Source: Nymphaea colorata
Taxonomy: Eukaryota > Streptophyta > Magnoliopsida > Nymphaeales > Nymphaeaceae
Reading direction: 5' to 3'
Length of the DNA stretch: 64,000 bases
NCBI RefSeq assembly: GCF_008831285.2
Contig: NC_045143.1
Span: 7,263,503-7,327,502, forward strand
A model generated the notes under the pieces. The model made no database searches. It saw nothing but the letters and a program-made list of their open reading frames with translations, and was not told the origin of the DNA. Positions 37,201 to 49,250 of this stretch are shown here, in pieces (the first letter of the stretch is position 1; every line of letters starts with the position of its first letter). Position numbers and translations under genes: made by a program.

Positions 37201-38728
37201 TTTGACTAAAGACTGGTAGTTGTCATCTCTTCTAGCGGAATGCACACAGTGTGTAATTCCTGACTTTGTTTATGCTGTAACATCAGTGGACTTTTGGGTC
37301 CTCATCTAAAACCCCCTTAGAGGAGTTTCATGAAAAAGGAACTTGTGGATTCTGTAACATCAAGAGCTTTCTGGTATAAGTAATGTGAAGAGACTAGAGT
37401 GTCTGGTGTTGGGGTTTCAGATTCTCTTAGTCCAATCTGGTAAAGAAATCCAGACCCGATGCTGATCTTGGGCATGTAGTTTCACAACAAAACCTGAATC
37501 CAAGTCCTAACTGAGGTTCGACAAATATTTAATAGAATATTACATAGAAATATGGGATCTTAAGTTAGTCAGATCATTTAGCATTAAAAGATGAAGAGTC
37601 CAAATCTATTTACTAAAACCGGACTAAGCTGAATCCGGTAAAGGCTGAATCAAGGGAAACATTTGTATCCCCACTTCTGAGTCCTCCCTTCAGTAAACAA
37701 AATGTGGGCAGAAATCAGACACCAAGAAAAAGTGGACGGGTGAAGAAGAAACTAAAATCCACTTACTAACTCGACCATGTCTTGGGGAACCGAAACTTCA
37801 ATCGAAGAAATAAGAGAAAGATTTGCTGCAACTTGTAAATGCTATAACCATAAAACGTGAACATTTTAGTGATTCTAGAAGGAAAATTATCTTTTACAGT
37901 AACTTGAAATCTGATTCTCAACTTATGGTAATTTCGGTAGTCAATCGTATACGGTTACATAAAGCTGGTGATCACTTTCTGAGCTTTATTTGCAAGTGAA
38001 ACGTTAAGACAGGGGATTCTGTTCCTTTAAACGCTAGAATTTTGCCCGCTAATCTATCAGACATTCTGCTAAACAATTTCATGAAAAGAAGTGCACTAAA
38101 ATGGGGTCTCAGCCATTGGTACATCCTACCATCATGCAGCTTTACCTTTTTCTGTAGTAAAGGTTTAGAGAAAATAAGTTATGAAAGGTCTCGTCTTGGC
38201 ATCAGACGCCATTAATACTAACTGAACTCCGACTTCTTCCATGGCAGCTAAACCTCTACTCGTTGAACGAAAACAAAAAACACTTCGGGGCGAAATAGAA
38301 AAGCTAAACACTAACTGCATGTTACTCAAGAAGAGACTAGCAGAGCAAGATCTACTTACGCCACGACCAGTCCATTCGAGGATTCCCGTTCCAGCAGAGG
38401 CATAGTTAACTCCATTCAGAATCCTCTGGCCTTTGGTGTTGGGATCCCTGGAGCAGGCAACAAAGTGCTCGATCCCCAGGAGCTCACCAAGAATATCGGC
38501 CACCGTCCGCGCATTCGTATACCTGCCGGTGACCGCCGGTAAGTCTATGCCATACGGCAGAAAATCCGCCGTAGCAGTGGAGCCTGGCAGGTAGTCATTG
38601 TTGCCGCAATCGACCACAGAGTCCCCAAAGATGAACAGGGCTTGGACTTGTGCTGCTGCCTCAGTTGGCAACAGGGAGAGAAGGAAGAAGGAAGCGAGGG
38701 CGGAGAGATGGAAGGGAGAAGCTGGCAT
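28249..38728 (-). CDS. GDSL esterase/lipase with very long introns, four exons, complete
   Basis: On the minus strand the exons are 38728-38360, 34328-34104, 28883-28637 and 28538-28249, giving 376 residues with phases 0, 0 and 1. Introns are 4031, 5220 and 98 bp. The first two hold LTR-retrotransposon, MITE and tandem-repeat DNA. The start is the ATG at 38728, opening a signal peptide (residues 1-26). Block I is FGDSVVDCGNND with nucleophile Ser37. Block II is VNYASAGTGIL. Block III is GGND. Block V is DGGHP with Asp316 and His319. CC at 289-290, C299 and C306 are conserved. It shares DCGNNDYLP and a VTGR(Y/F) word with the partial lipase at the window end, so these two form a subgroup. The long gaps mean the exons were joined on phase, spacing and order; a fusion of pieces from two decayed genes is possible but less likely. 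Confidence 0.82.
28539..28636 (-). repeat. CT-rich intron 3 of the long lipase
   Basis: This 98-bp intron is nearly half CT dinucleotide repeat on the coding strand, starting a few bases after the GTCACT donor. It is at the small end for plant introns. The repeat could serve as an extended pyrimidine tract. Confidence 0.7.
28884..29960. other. Intron 2, first part; nothing recognised
   Basis: The GC-richer piece at 29000-29230 has overlapping open frames on both strands without any domain I recognise. It may be an old insertion. The following part up to 29960 is ordinary AT-rich DNA. Confidence 0.35.
29963..30721. mobile_element. Palindrome-rich foldback DNA element with TIRs and 6-bp target duplication
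   Basis: The left end TCAATGTTATC (29963-29973) and right end GATAACATTGA (30711-30721) are exact inverses, flanked on both sides by TTTCTG (29957-29962 and 30722-30727). CGTATCG and CGATACG words are packed into both end regions, more than ten times in all. Two are perfect palindromes: CCCCCGTATCGT and its inverse at 30541-30564, and CCGTATCGTACGATACGG at 30573-30590. The centre is AT-rich and non-coding. It is a non-autonomous DNA transposon inserted in intron 2 of the long lipase. The superfamily is not clear from 6 bp alone. Confidence 0.75.
31968..32365. repeat. Tandem duplication, two copies of about 200 bp
   Basis: 31968-32167 and 32168-32365 are almost identical, differing by a few substitutions and a 3- to 4-bp indel near CAGTAAGTTGTAGG. 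The high identity means the duplication is recent. It lies in intron 2 of the long lipase. Confidence 0.9.
33082..33290. repeat. Dispersed repeat, copy 2 (intron 2)
   Basis: This is homologous to 21912-22110. Shared words include AGAATCATAATT and TAGAATGGAATCAAAA. It looks like a short AT-rich MITE, but I could not confirm the inverted ends. Confidence 0.55.
33524..33715. repeat. Purine-rich tandem repeat, period about 98 bp
   Basis: GAGAGTAGAGAAAGAAAT occurs at 33524 and again at 33622. Each is followed by a GGAAAGGAA stretch and then AGATGATTA(T/C)AAAAGCTTGT. Two imperfect copies are visible within a 250-bp purine-rich strand inside intron 2. Confidence 0.7.
34586..34649. repeat. 30-bp tandem repeat, two copies
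   Basis: GGTCGAC(C/G)AA(T/A)TTGGAGGTGA is repeated at 34586 and 34616, each followed by (A/T)GAATGTGT. It lies in intron 1 of the long lipase. Confidence 0.8.
34800..35100. mobile_element. MITE-like element related to the one at 17584
   Basis: GC-rich 'gctcg/cccgag' words at both sides surround an AT-rich core with TAAAATATA words, ending in a TGGGCC(G)ACC word. The layout and words match 17584-17846 and 39285-39420. The ends are not precise. Confidence 0.4.
35880..36350 (+). mobile_element. Possible LTR-retrotransposon fragment in intron 1
   Basis: TGGTATCAGC at 35931-35940 matches the plant Met-tRNA primer-binding site and follows a CCCCTATAAG stretch. No gag or pol domain can be read nearby. 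It is a broken fossil; boundaries are a guess. Together with MITEs it helps explain the 4-kb intron. Confidence 0.3.
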
Positions 38729-38768
38729 TTTGACACGATGAGCTGCCTAAGGACTGCACTCAAGCTTT

Positions 38769-38779
38769 CAATATATAGG
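38769..38779 (-). promoter_or_regulatory. Probable TATA box of the long lipase
   Basis: CCTATATATTG on the minus strand lies 41-51 bases before the ATG at 38728. It implies a very short leader. Confidence 0.5.
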
Positions 38780-38829
38780 AAAATCGGTCGAGATGCCGGA
38801 CGGCAACTGGCCGGGCCGTATGCCCAGCA

Positions 38830-40180
38830 GGCTTCCTCTATAATATGAAAATTAAGTCACAGATGGAAATTAGAGAGAGACTGATACCCAGACTTCCTAA
38901 ATAAGTGTTTTTGAGTGAGGTTTCATCTTTATAAAATGTTATTCGTATTATTTAAAATTACACTGCTCAAATTGATTATTAATTTTGACACTATTGATTC
39001 TACTCAGTTATTGTGAAAAATACTTAAACATAATTTGTATATTCGTCTGCTGGTCGGCTCGATGTTAAAGATGTGTCTTTATTTACATTATGACAAGTGT
39101 GACAGTGAAGTGACTTTCTCTGTCGCAATGGTATGAAGTGAACAAATTGACCAATTTGGTTACAAGTTGGCAACAAGTTGAGATGAATAAAGAATTAAAA
39201 AAAAAAACAGAAATAACAAGTTGAGATGAATAAAGAATAAAAAAAAAACAGTAATTCCCTTCATGCATTAACATCACACAGCAGTGTGGGCATCTGGCCG
39301 CTTGACACTCAAAACAAACTTGGGCTTGAACTCGGCCGATTAAATTATTTTTTTTAAAATATAAAATAATATATAAATATAATTAATCAAAATAAAATAA
39401 CATTATCGCGCCCACCTGTATTTATCAGGCTCAATCGAGATTTTGAAAAAAAAAAATCTGTCATTATTTTTAAGAATTTTAATTTGATCGTTTTAAAAGT
39501 TTTAAAAATATAGGTAAGTCGATGAAAAAAGAACTTTTAGGAAGCTTTACAAATTTTGGAAAATATGTTTGATATGTGTAAAGAGCTGCACCTAACAATG
39601 GAACCAACTGCGAATCAGGATTTATTGCCCGATAAGACTGAGGATGGATCGGGCTGCCTAATTTCTATTTGTGGTATTCAAACGCGCTTAATAACTAATA
39701 AAGTCTCGTATTTGTACAGATATTGATAATAGAAAATTTTTAAAACCTACAATTTGAGAGAAAAAAAGGAAGAGAAAGGATGTCAAGAAATGTGGCATGG
39801 GTATCGGAGAGTACAGGAGCATTTTTGAGTCGGATTTAATCGGATCTGACTTACTTGCTTGGTTGGATTATATATTTCAAATCGGATTTGGTACTCGGAA
39901 GAATGTTCTTTTCATCTTGTTATCCAAATGCATAAACCAAGGTTTTAAAAGTGAGAAAAAAAAAAAACCCAAGTTGTCACAAAACTTGGTTTTCACAAAA
40001 TTTTTTGCTTTTAAAAAAGTGTCATCCAAACACAACTACCCTAAAGCAAAAAGTTGGAAAGGGAGAAAACTTCTTTGGCCATATAAATGAAAGGAACCCC
40101 AAAACGATTTATTGTGAGTTATGAATCCGTAGAGATATGGTCTGCACATCATCAGGTTTTAGGTTGATTGAACATCATTT
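38830..40180. other. Intergenic DNA with MITE debris
   Basis: No gene is recognised. 39285-39420 resembles the GC-flanked, AT-core MITE family at 17584. 39922-40045 shares AAAACTTGGTTTT and GTGTCATCCAAAC words with the element at 61615-62080. Confidence 0.4.
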
Positions 40181-40181
40181 T

Positions 40182-40361
40182 CTAGGGGCGGAACCAGAAT
40201 TTTTTTTAGGAGCGAGTTAAACAGTCTAACCCCGGATTCGAATAGGGTCAAACTGAACCCAAATCTAAGAATACATTGCACAACTAAATTTTTTTAATGT
40301 ATTTTTTTTTCAATTAGTTGGGGTGGGGCCATGGCCTAGGTGCCCCCCTCCCTTCGCCCCT
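40182..40361. mobile_element. MITE-like element with AGGGGCGGAACCAG / CTTCGCCCCT ends
   Basis: The left side starts AGGGGCGGAACCAGAA and the right side ends CCCTTCGCCCCTG, giving imperfect inverted ends around an AT-rich core. A related right end, with GGCCATGGCCCC and GGCTTCGCCCC words, is at about 42490-42540. Such elements are common plant hAT-like MITEs. Confidence 0.45.
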
Positions 40362-40369
40362 GTCATTCC

Positions 40370-43300
40370 CGAAAGGGTTGGCATAACTGATGGAACAGAC
40401 CCTAGTTCGTCTCGAAGCACCAAAAGTAGATCTCGTAAAGAGAATCAGGTGAAATTTCAAAATTTTTATGTACCAATTGTCAAATGGATTATACATAACA
40501 AAGGAATGAGTTCCAATGTTGGGAATGAAAGGATTGTTTTCAAAGACTATTGTGGAAAGAACTCCCTACGAAACAATTCATTCCTCTCATTTCAAAACTC
40601 TTGCAACTACGGGAGCCCATTATCTGATCATTGGCGGAGAAACTTAACTCTAGAGCAATAATTGCTTGAAAAGAAAGACTTCTTTCCGAATCACTGTTGA
40701 AAATATTTCAAGTTCCGCTAAAAGCTGGTACCCTTTTCTTCTTTCTGCTTGACACACGAAGATGACCCAAGGAGACGCGGAGATAGCAGCTAACTTTTCC
40801 AAGTTGAGGCATGTGTAGGTACGGGAAGCAAGGGGCCTTATTCTGGTGTTGCTACCAGTCAGCAGAGGGACCAAACTGTGTTTCTGCTGCCAATGAAGTT
40901 GTTTCTGATGATACCATGAATCTCCTCTGCTGGTCAAGGAGGAGGACATTCCATGGACCTCTTGGCTGGGAATATTCACTTGTCGTTCCTCACTTATCTC
41001 CATTAAGCTCAGTCACTTCAGCAAGTAATTGGTAAACTGAACCTGCTAAGTCGGTAAAACTCTCTGCCTAACTAATGGTAGCCTTTAGTCGGATGTTAGT
41101 AGTTGCACAGAGTTCAGGAAAACAAAAAAAATCAGGTTTTTACTGTAACCTTCCAGGAAGTTACAGTTTTGAACATGGGGTTTGACCATGTTTTCCTATG
41201 AATGTATAATGATCCGAACAACCGTGCCTAGTAAAAAAGGGAACCTCCTATAAGGACAAAAAGAAAGTAGTGAAAAAAGACTCAAAGTTTTACAAAAAAG
41301 ATATTTCCTTCTAAAAAAACTCCAAAATACCTTAACTTCAAGTGCATATTCCTTGCATGCACCACTCTAATGCCCGCAGCTCAATCTATATATATAATAT
41401 CCCATGGACAAAAATTTCAATCTTTACTCCACCACGATGCAAAAAGAGACTAATAGATAAAACTAAATCTTCAATTTGATAAAAGCCCAAATAGATGCTA
41501 AACAAAACAAGGTGCGAGAATTAACTTTTCAAATCTTCAATTTCTAATTCATTAGATGTCATTACTAACTAAATCTAAACTACAAACATTTAAATAATAA
41601 TTTTATTTAAATTAAACCATGAGGCGATGTTTAATACAAAGTAGAGAATCCAAAAGTCATATGAAATTTCTGAATTGCACAATATAAATCGTCAAGAGAC
41701 CGGTAAAAACTTGATTTTGGCCCTTGTTAAAATTCTGTAAAATATAATTGGCCAACCCACAAAGCTAGTTCTGGCTCTGCCACTACTCTCAAACACCCAT
41801 CTCATGTTAACTTGCCTTCTCTGGTCTTCTATCCTTTGCCTTTCAACCTGTCTTCAAATTGGTCGCTCTAGTCTGATTCCTATCACTAGTTCGGTGATCC
41901 TTATGGTTATGGATACATATTTTCTTTCCATTTTATTCCTATGTTCTAAAAGCCAAAAATGTTTGCACCATTGATCCTTATTACATTGCTCCAGATATCA
42001 AAAGAGCGCAACTTATTTTTCCTATTTATTAAGGTGGATCCTAATATTTTATATCTTACCACATGAATTCATATAAAAAAACAAACAATGCACAAGAAAA
42101 TCAATATTAAAGAAACTATCACCATAATTTGGTGTGTCACTAAAGTGGTGAAGATGCTTATGGCAATCAAATTAAGGAACTCCATTATAGAATTATCTGC
42201 ATCTGTCCACGCACCTTGCTCATTTTCCTTTTTCTTCATACAACAAGATGCCATGTAATGGCAAGCAGCTCAAGATGAGATATAATAGTCCAAACATAGT
42301 TGCCCTATTGGTTTCGTTCACTGGCACGGCAATCTGCTCTGTATATCAACTTGTATCGGTCGGCCCTATTGCAAGGAAAGGTAATTTAATGCATGCGTTG
42401 GGTACCATTCGGTGCCTTATATAATTCAAAATCTTTACTCGTGCCAAATTAATTTCTTTTCTTAAAGTTTAGTACGATTTTGATTTTTCAAAAAGTCAGG
42501 GGGCCATGGCCCCTGCGGGCCTCCTGGCTTCGCCCCCTTCAGCGTCCATCAATGAAACCTAACTCCATTAATTGTAGGGAATGAATTCCATGCATCAACT
42601 CGTCTCCATAACTAGTGATGGCATCCAATTGCTTCTTCCCAATTTAATGCACGCCATTGTTTTGGCACCTAGCAAATGACATAATCATCAATTCGATGCA
42701 CTTTTTTAAGGAAAAACTTTTGCCACCAAATTTTGAGATCTGTTCCTTTCACAACCTTTTAGGGGATCTTGATTGTCTCTGATCTAAAATCTTCATGATT
42801 TGCGATTTATAGATCTAACCTCCCTTTTCAGATCTTAAATCAGACCTTTTCTTCGTAAGAAAGGGTAACTAATGATTTCAAAGATGGATTTTAAGGCTGG
42901 TCTAAGGTCCTTAGTTGGATGAACCATGGATTTTACAATAGATCTTTTGCCACATCATCAAATATCGTATCAGATCCATACATCTTAAATCTAAAATAAT
43001 CAAATGCCCCCTTAGTGTTTGATAAAGTAAAGTTTGCCCGGCACTACTAGCCACAAAAGCTGAAAGTTATCTTCAAAAAGACCATTGTTTGAAATTATAT
43101 ATCAAAGGTGAAGGCCCCTTCTTCATTTCAAGTATTCCCATGGACCAGGTTCATGCCCTTGGTCTGACAGATTCCAATCCAACTCCTGGTAATTTCAGTT
43201 TTCACCTGAAAAAAGGGTAAAAACCATGACAACCAACCATCTAACAACTCCCTTTATAAGTTTCTTTTAAGATTTCTCTCAACCTTAGATTTGGTACTCA

Positions 43301-45175
43301 ACTTTGGGGCTGTTACAATCCTTCCTCCTCAAAGCATACGCCTACATGCATATGGAACTTGAGGTTCGAGTGTTGAGCCTGGCTCTTTTGGGGTGTTATA
43401 GTTTAAATAACTCATTTTAAGTTAAAAGAGTGCAAGTAGTGCAACAAGAGGCCCCACGTTAAAACTTGATGTCCTAATACAGGTAATTCAGTAAATCGAT
43501 TTTATATATCATTATCAACTTACCTTCCAATATTAATTTCAGCTTTATAACAAGTGTAGATTTAAAGGGTCTCTTTCAATATAAGACACATGCCATATGC
43601 ATTCTTCAATATATTCGGGGTAGTATTGCATTTGGATTCAAATTACGGAAGGCTACAAAATTAGACATTAGAAGTGTCCTCTCATCCTGATTGAACTGGA
43701 CGCCCAAACGATCCACGATCCATGATTGGGAAAGTGATTTCATTGTGGCAAATGTGATCTCATGGAGGTCAAATGGTGGCATGGTCTTCAAATGAGGCAA
43801 ATAAAAAGCTGTGGCTGGCGCCACATTCAAAGTAGTATGTCTTAAGTCCCCTTTCATTAAGCTTTGCAATCCACATCATGGACCTCTTAGGTTGAGATGT
43901 GATAATATGGCGCAACATATCTTGCCACTAATCTTAAGTTTTACGTTCACACCAAGCATATCAAAAATTAAATTCCATTTTTGTATGAGTAAAGGAAGCC
44001 AACAAAAGAAGTTAGAATGGAGTTCGTTTCCTCTAAAGAACAAGTTGCAGTTATCCTCACAAAAATTCTACTTATTCCTCAGTTCCACTATTTGTAAAAA
44101 CAAGCTCAACCTAGTCGACACACAATTTCATTTGAAGGGACACAATAATGAACCAACAAGCATCTGTTATGCTAAAATCGGGGAGGATAAAAAATACCAA
44201 ATCCTTCCATAACTAACAATGAAAACCAACATTTAAGGATATGACAGAAAAAATATTTCTGCACAATGTAATCAGGATCCAAAATCATGGGATGTTAACA
44301 GTTTTCACTTATGGAGCCACAATGTAGGATGATGCTGGTAGTTGGCTACACCAGCCCGACAAATTTCCTTCATTTTCAAGTTGGTATCTTCAATTGATTG
44401 TTGATTTATATATGTTGGCGCCCCTAAAAGTATAAGCTTATTCTTCGACCTAAAATTTCTTGATCTGCCTCTAATAATTGTACACAGCCATCTTAAGAAT
44501 TAGAGAAAGAGATTGGGCATGTGTCCTTTTCACTTTTGCTTTCATATTTAATATTAGATACCTTTCAAATTAAAAAATGATTGGGCCAGGTTCTTTTCTT
44601 TGCAATCTTGTTTTCATATTAGATACTTTTTTCATATTCAATGGTCTTTCAATAGTGGTTTTCCCACTTTGGCTGACTTGCTGTTCCTTTTAAGATTTGT
44701 TGGGTCCTCTGTTGTGTTAAGGCTTGGTGTACATTATATTGGTATTTAGGACATGATGGTAAGGGTCGCCTACTTTGGCTGACTTAATATTCCTTCTACG
44801 ATTTGAGGGGTTTCTCTGCTTTGGAAGTTTTAAATATGATGAGATGAAGGTGAAGAGAAAGGAAAGTATGGAATGTATTCCAATCTTTTGCCTCCCCAAG
44901 ACTGTTCAGATGATAAGACTAAGGATGACTTTATCAACTAATACTCAATAATTCCTTTTTTGTTGACTTGTAGGCCTCTTAAACAATCACTAAAATACTA
45001 AAACTCTATTAGGTAATTGTCTGACGTAGAAATATGACAAATAATAATAAGAAATGCCATATACAACTTTGATTTGTTTCAGTGAATACTTGTATGTTTT
45101 CTTTTCACAAAAAAAGAAGGCTAGCATATGAAGATGGAATAGTCCCTGTAGCTTGCAATCTGGTCTCTATCCCTC

Positions 45176-45212
<37 letters not shown>

Positions 45213-46240
45213 TCTCTGTCTCTCTGCACAAAATTGACCTTTTTTTTTTCCTTTTTCCCTGACAAGTCACTCTTTTTAGAAATGTAATCTCTTGTTCGAC
45301 ATCAATATCATGTGCCCCTTGATTCGACCTCCTTTTCATCCCACCTCTACTGCTGCTCCCTTCAAGCATAAATCCATTTATAACAGCTTTCTGACCTTTC
45401 CTCTGGTCAGTTGTCACCTTGTATAATGCTTGTTGAGTTGCTTCTTTTGACACACAAACAAAAGAAAAATATTCACATAACTGACATAGTCTAGGAAAAG
45501 CACCCGTATATTTAGCATATAAGTTGATGAAGTACTTAAATCAAGTTTCCTTTTTTCAACTCTTTATTGAGAAGGATAAGAAATTGATGGAAAACACTCT
45601 CCCAAACAAGATCCAATCCTTAGTCTTAGAAATCTCAATTCCTATAATTCTAATTCAAATTGTCCATAGATATCGTCTGTTAAACTGTCCATGCTCTTGA
45701 ATGCTTACTTTGTACTAAGGTTAGCTTTGCTTGTCTTGACATGATCTTGCTTTTTATTTATTACTTGTAAATGAATTATTCTTATGGCTTCTTCCTTGTA
45801 TCCGGTATCCTTGTGGAAGCTGGGGCTCTTGGAAAGGAACGACAATGGAAGTTAGATGCTAGTGTCCTACGCCACGAAGAGGTTAAGGTCAAAGCAATAC
45901 CGACACTAGATTTTAGTATGTGCAGTTTTGCGGTGAATAGCCTTAATTCGCCTGATTTTAGACGGCCTTGTACACAACAAAAGATTTTGCTTGGACTTAC
46001 TTGTAGAAACCATTCTTTTCGCGCATCTAAACTGGGGCTACAGTAACTCTCCCCTTCCAGCCCCAGAGAAGGGAAATCTTGGAACTCCATTCCTAGGAAG
46101 TCCAGCAATCGTGCTTCAAATGCAGAAGACCAATTAATGATTCCTTATTACGGTGAGAGTGATATTTAAGGCATCACCCCAGGTATCGCTTGGAAAGGGC
46201 AACGAAGCAGTCATTGGTGAGAGGCAGCGAACCAGTCATT
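40370..46240. other. Long intergenic stretch, no gene recognised
   Basis: Open frames of 80-130 codons exist (40650-41003 minus, 43606-43869 minus, 43811-44212 plus, 45771-46108 both strands), but none matches a family I know and opposing frames overlap. A degenerate duplication of about 106 bp is visible: TTTGGCTGACTT near 44670 and 44776. A CT/CA microsatellite lies at 45176-45213. The CG-richer piece at 45771-46110 could be a decayed retroelement or gene fragment. Confidence 0.4.
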
Positions 46241-46290
46241 TCTTAAGAAAGAACGCCTTCCTTTAGAGGTTGGAGGGGACGGGAAGAGAA

Positions 46291-46335
46291 ATGGCCAACC
46301 AGTTTGATCAGCGGCAGAAGGCGTTTATAGAGCTG
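46291..46335 (+). other. Possible isolated first coding exon
   Basis: The ATG at 46291 opens 15 codons ending IEL at a good donor (CTG|GTGAGT), after a GC-richer leader. The short peptide recalls the start of a small helical chaperone subunit such as prefoldin, but 15 residues prove nothing. I found no matching downstream exon between 46.3 and 49 kb. It may be a broken copy or chance. Confidence 0.2.
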
Positions 46336-46339
46336 GTGA

Positions 46340-46772
46340 GTTGCCTGCCAAACTTCACGATTTTGAGTCTCTCTCTCTCTCTCTGTCTGTCTTTTTCTTG
46401 CTCTCTTTCTCATTGGGATAAAAGTAAATTGAGGGAAAATGTAGAAGCTCTGTTTGAATGAATGCCATTCATTTCTTTGGTCTTTGTTTGGAAAGCTGCT
46501 TGTTACACGGCCACTCAATGGATGCATCTTGTTATAAGCTATTGCTGTCGCTTCAGGGTGAGACGGCATAACGGTGAGATTGCATATGGCACTTTCTGTA
46601 GTATGGAGTTAATGTTTTAAAAGCTGTAGCTTGTTATTGTCTTGAAAAACCAGTAAGTATTATCTATATGGGGATATTAAAATTAAATATACCATATAAA
46701 AGCTATCTAAATGTCTGGACAGCTTTCAGTTAGATTCTGTCTCCCCTCTTCTCTCTCTCTTTTGTGTGTGTC

Positions 46773-46804
<32 letters not shown>

Positions 46805-48967
46805 GCACAAGTCTATCCGAGTTGGATGCTCTTATTATTCTGTGAAATCCAAAAATGCAGGGAAGTGCGCCATATTTTTGTTTTTTTGTTTTTCCAAATC
46901 TGAATGGTCTTGTACTCTGTTCACATCAAACATGTATGTGGAGAATGGGGAGGATTGCAGATGAAAGTGGTAGAGAGCAGGAATTTGTCTTGGGCTTAGA
47001 TTATAGAAAAGTTAAAACTCTATGGTTTGCAGTGATACCCTTACATGGGAAACTGGCTTTAAGGTGATCCTGTGGTAGCAATTTATGTTACTGGTCAAGC
47101 TAACATTGGCTGTGATATAGGTCTCTGAAACAACAAATACTCAACCTTTTGTGGTGCAGGCTTTAATGTTAATTCCATGTTTGGTGGTCCTTTTGGGGTG
47201 TTTAAATACTCATACATGACAAAAGTCACCAAGCCAATTGAGAATAGACTTATGAAACCTTTTGAAGTTCATGTGGCTGCCGTTTTCACGTGGAAAGTTT
47301 CTGTTTATTTCAATGTTACTTGCTAGTGTTCACCTTGGAAAACCCTGGAGTATACTTTAAGAATTTAAACCTCCAAGCTGTTTTGATTGAGAGCCATATC
47401 TATTTTATTAACTGGAGATCACAGCTGTCATTTTCGCCAAAATTTCAAATGACATGCTAGTGAAACTGAAATTTCAAAAGTTTCTGTTTAAGTTACAAAG
47501 ACATGGCTTCAAAGTTCAATGTTTATAGTGACACTGTTTATTTTGATATTAGCATGGAACATGGACTTCATTTGTTTCTAGCTTCACTGAGTATGTCTGC
47601 CTTATCAGGTGACACAGACGATGAAAATTCCTCTTTATTGTGCAAAGGATATCATGGGTGTGGCAAAAGCAAACATTGCATAGATACGTAGTATCAGTGG
47701 TGCTATACTTACTGTCCAGGAAAGCAGGGGGACGTCAGATGAGATAACTGTTGAGACTAAAGGTAGTGCTTCCTAGGTTCAGACAGCCCAGACTCTGATT
47801 CAAGTAAGTGTGCTCACATATTCTTCTTTTATTTATTTATTTTCTTCGTCTTTGTTTGAGATTCTGTGGTTACACCAAGATGGCAGTTTAACTGATTTGA
47901 GCAGCGAACTGATTTTCACAGCCGAGGATTCTGTGGTTACAGAAGAGCAAGATACAATATTTCTAATTTTAATTGCTAATTAGCTTTGCACCTGTTGTTA
48001 CTAATTACTAATTATCTTTGCACCTGCTGATGTGCTAAGGAAAAAGGCAGCGAAGGGAAAAGCCACTTGTGTTAAAAGGATCAAATGTAGAGGTTTGGAG
48101 GCAAGTAGAAATTTTTAGTTTTGTTACAGCAACATCAATGGTCATGTAAGTTGCTAGATCTCCACCTTCTTGTTGGCCAAGGGAACTGTTTCAAGGACAA
48201 AGAACTACCAAAGATAGCAAAGAAAATTTGACTTCATTGTCTTTTAATTTCCATTCGCCTGGGCTTATAAGAAAGTCTTTTGTTAGGTAAAGGCCTTTTC
48301 CTTGATTAGGTAGAATTTCGCATTTTAGATTCTGGATAACTCGTCAAAATGTAGATCGAAGAAATGTTAAAAGGAAGAAGAAAAAGGAAAAAGATACAGA
48401 AAAGGGAAGAGTAAGTAGAGAGTTTTTCTCATAACCTTTGTTGCATCGACCATTCTCTTCATTTTTTGACACCCCACATATCTACCACATGACTGAATAG
48501 GGGACAATTTTTCTTATTTGTTCAAGGGTATTTTTATTCCTTTCATAAAGGTAATTTTTCCTCCTTCCTAATTTTGTGCTTACAAAAAGGTTTCTTTTCG
48601 TTTGCTCTTTCTTGTGTTAAAATTCATTTTCGTCATTTGGCTTCCGAGAGAGAACTTGCATGTGAACGATTTTCTTGTTTTTGGTGGGTGGGGGGCGCAT
48701 TGATTGTTAAGATGACAGCACTTTGTTTTTGTTTTTTAAGGCTAGAAGGTTGCGTAAATGTGTGACAACAATTAAAAAATTAATCCATCTGATTTGGTGC
48801 TATGCATGAAACAAATATTCTATTTGATTGAGAGAAAAATATGGAAAAGAATGTGTGAAGCAATGCTAGATGATAAAATATCTCATCCTTTTTTTTTCTT
48901 TGTTTTTCTCATCTGAATTCAAATAAAGAAGATTCTTGTTCTGTCTAGCACGCACTATGATTCATAT

Positions 48968-49020
<53 letters not shown>

Positions 49021-49060
49021 GTTAGTCTCCCCATTTGTGGAGACCGATGCTCTCTCTCTC
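46340..49060. other. Intergenic or intron-like DNA, nothing firm
   Basis: AT-rich DNA with TG (46783-46803) and CT/TA (48969-49015) microsatellites. The frames at 46764-47067 and 47503-47691 are short. No coding exon with family resemblance was found. Confidence 0.35.
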
Positions 49061-49127
49061 TCTCGCTTTCAGTGGCGTTAGTGTTCCCTTCTCCTTCCTC
49101 CCTCCTCTCTCTCTCTCTCTCTTGTTC

Positions 49128-49250
49128 TTCCTGCTTGTGTTTTTTGCGGTATGTTTTTTTGCGGATTGTTTTTGTATTTAGGGGACCTATTGTCTCCAAA
49201 TTTTGTTATATATTCTCATTTTATCGGGTCTCTCTCTCTCTCTCTCTCTC
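49128..49250 (+). mobile_element. LINE 3' end, truncated copy
   Basis: The words CGGATTGTTTTTGTATTTAG, AAATTTTGTTATATATT and TCATTTTATC, followed by a CT repeat, match the 3' end of the LINE at 55165-55268. It therefore looks like the tail of a second, 5'-truncated LINE copy sitting head to tail with the next element. Confidence 0.65.

Noticed and set aside
45771-46108. Possible gene at 45.8-46.1 kb with long frames on both strands
   Set aside because: Neither strand shows a known domain, and opposing frames of similar length cannot be told apart without a database search.
48945-49199. Glu/Arg-rich frames near 45.2 and 49.0 kb
   Set aside because: They are translations of GA/CT microsatellites.
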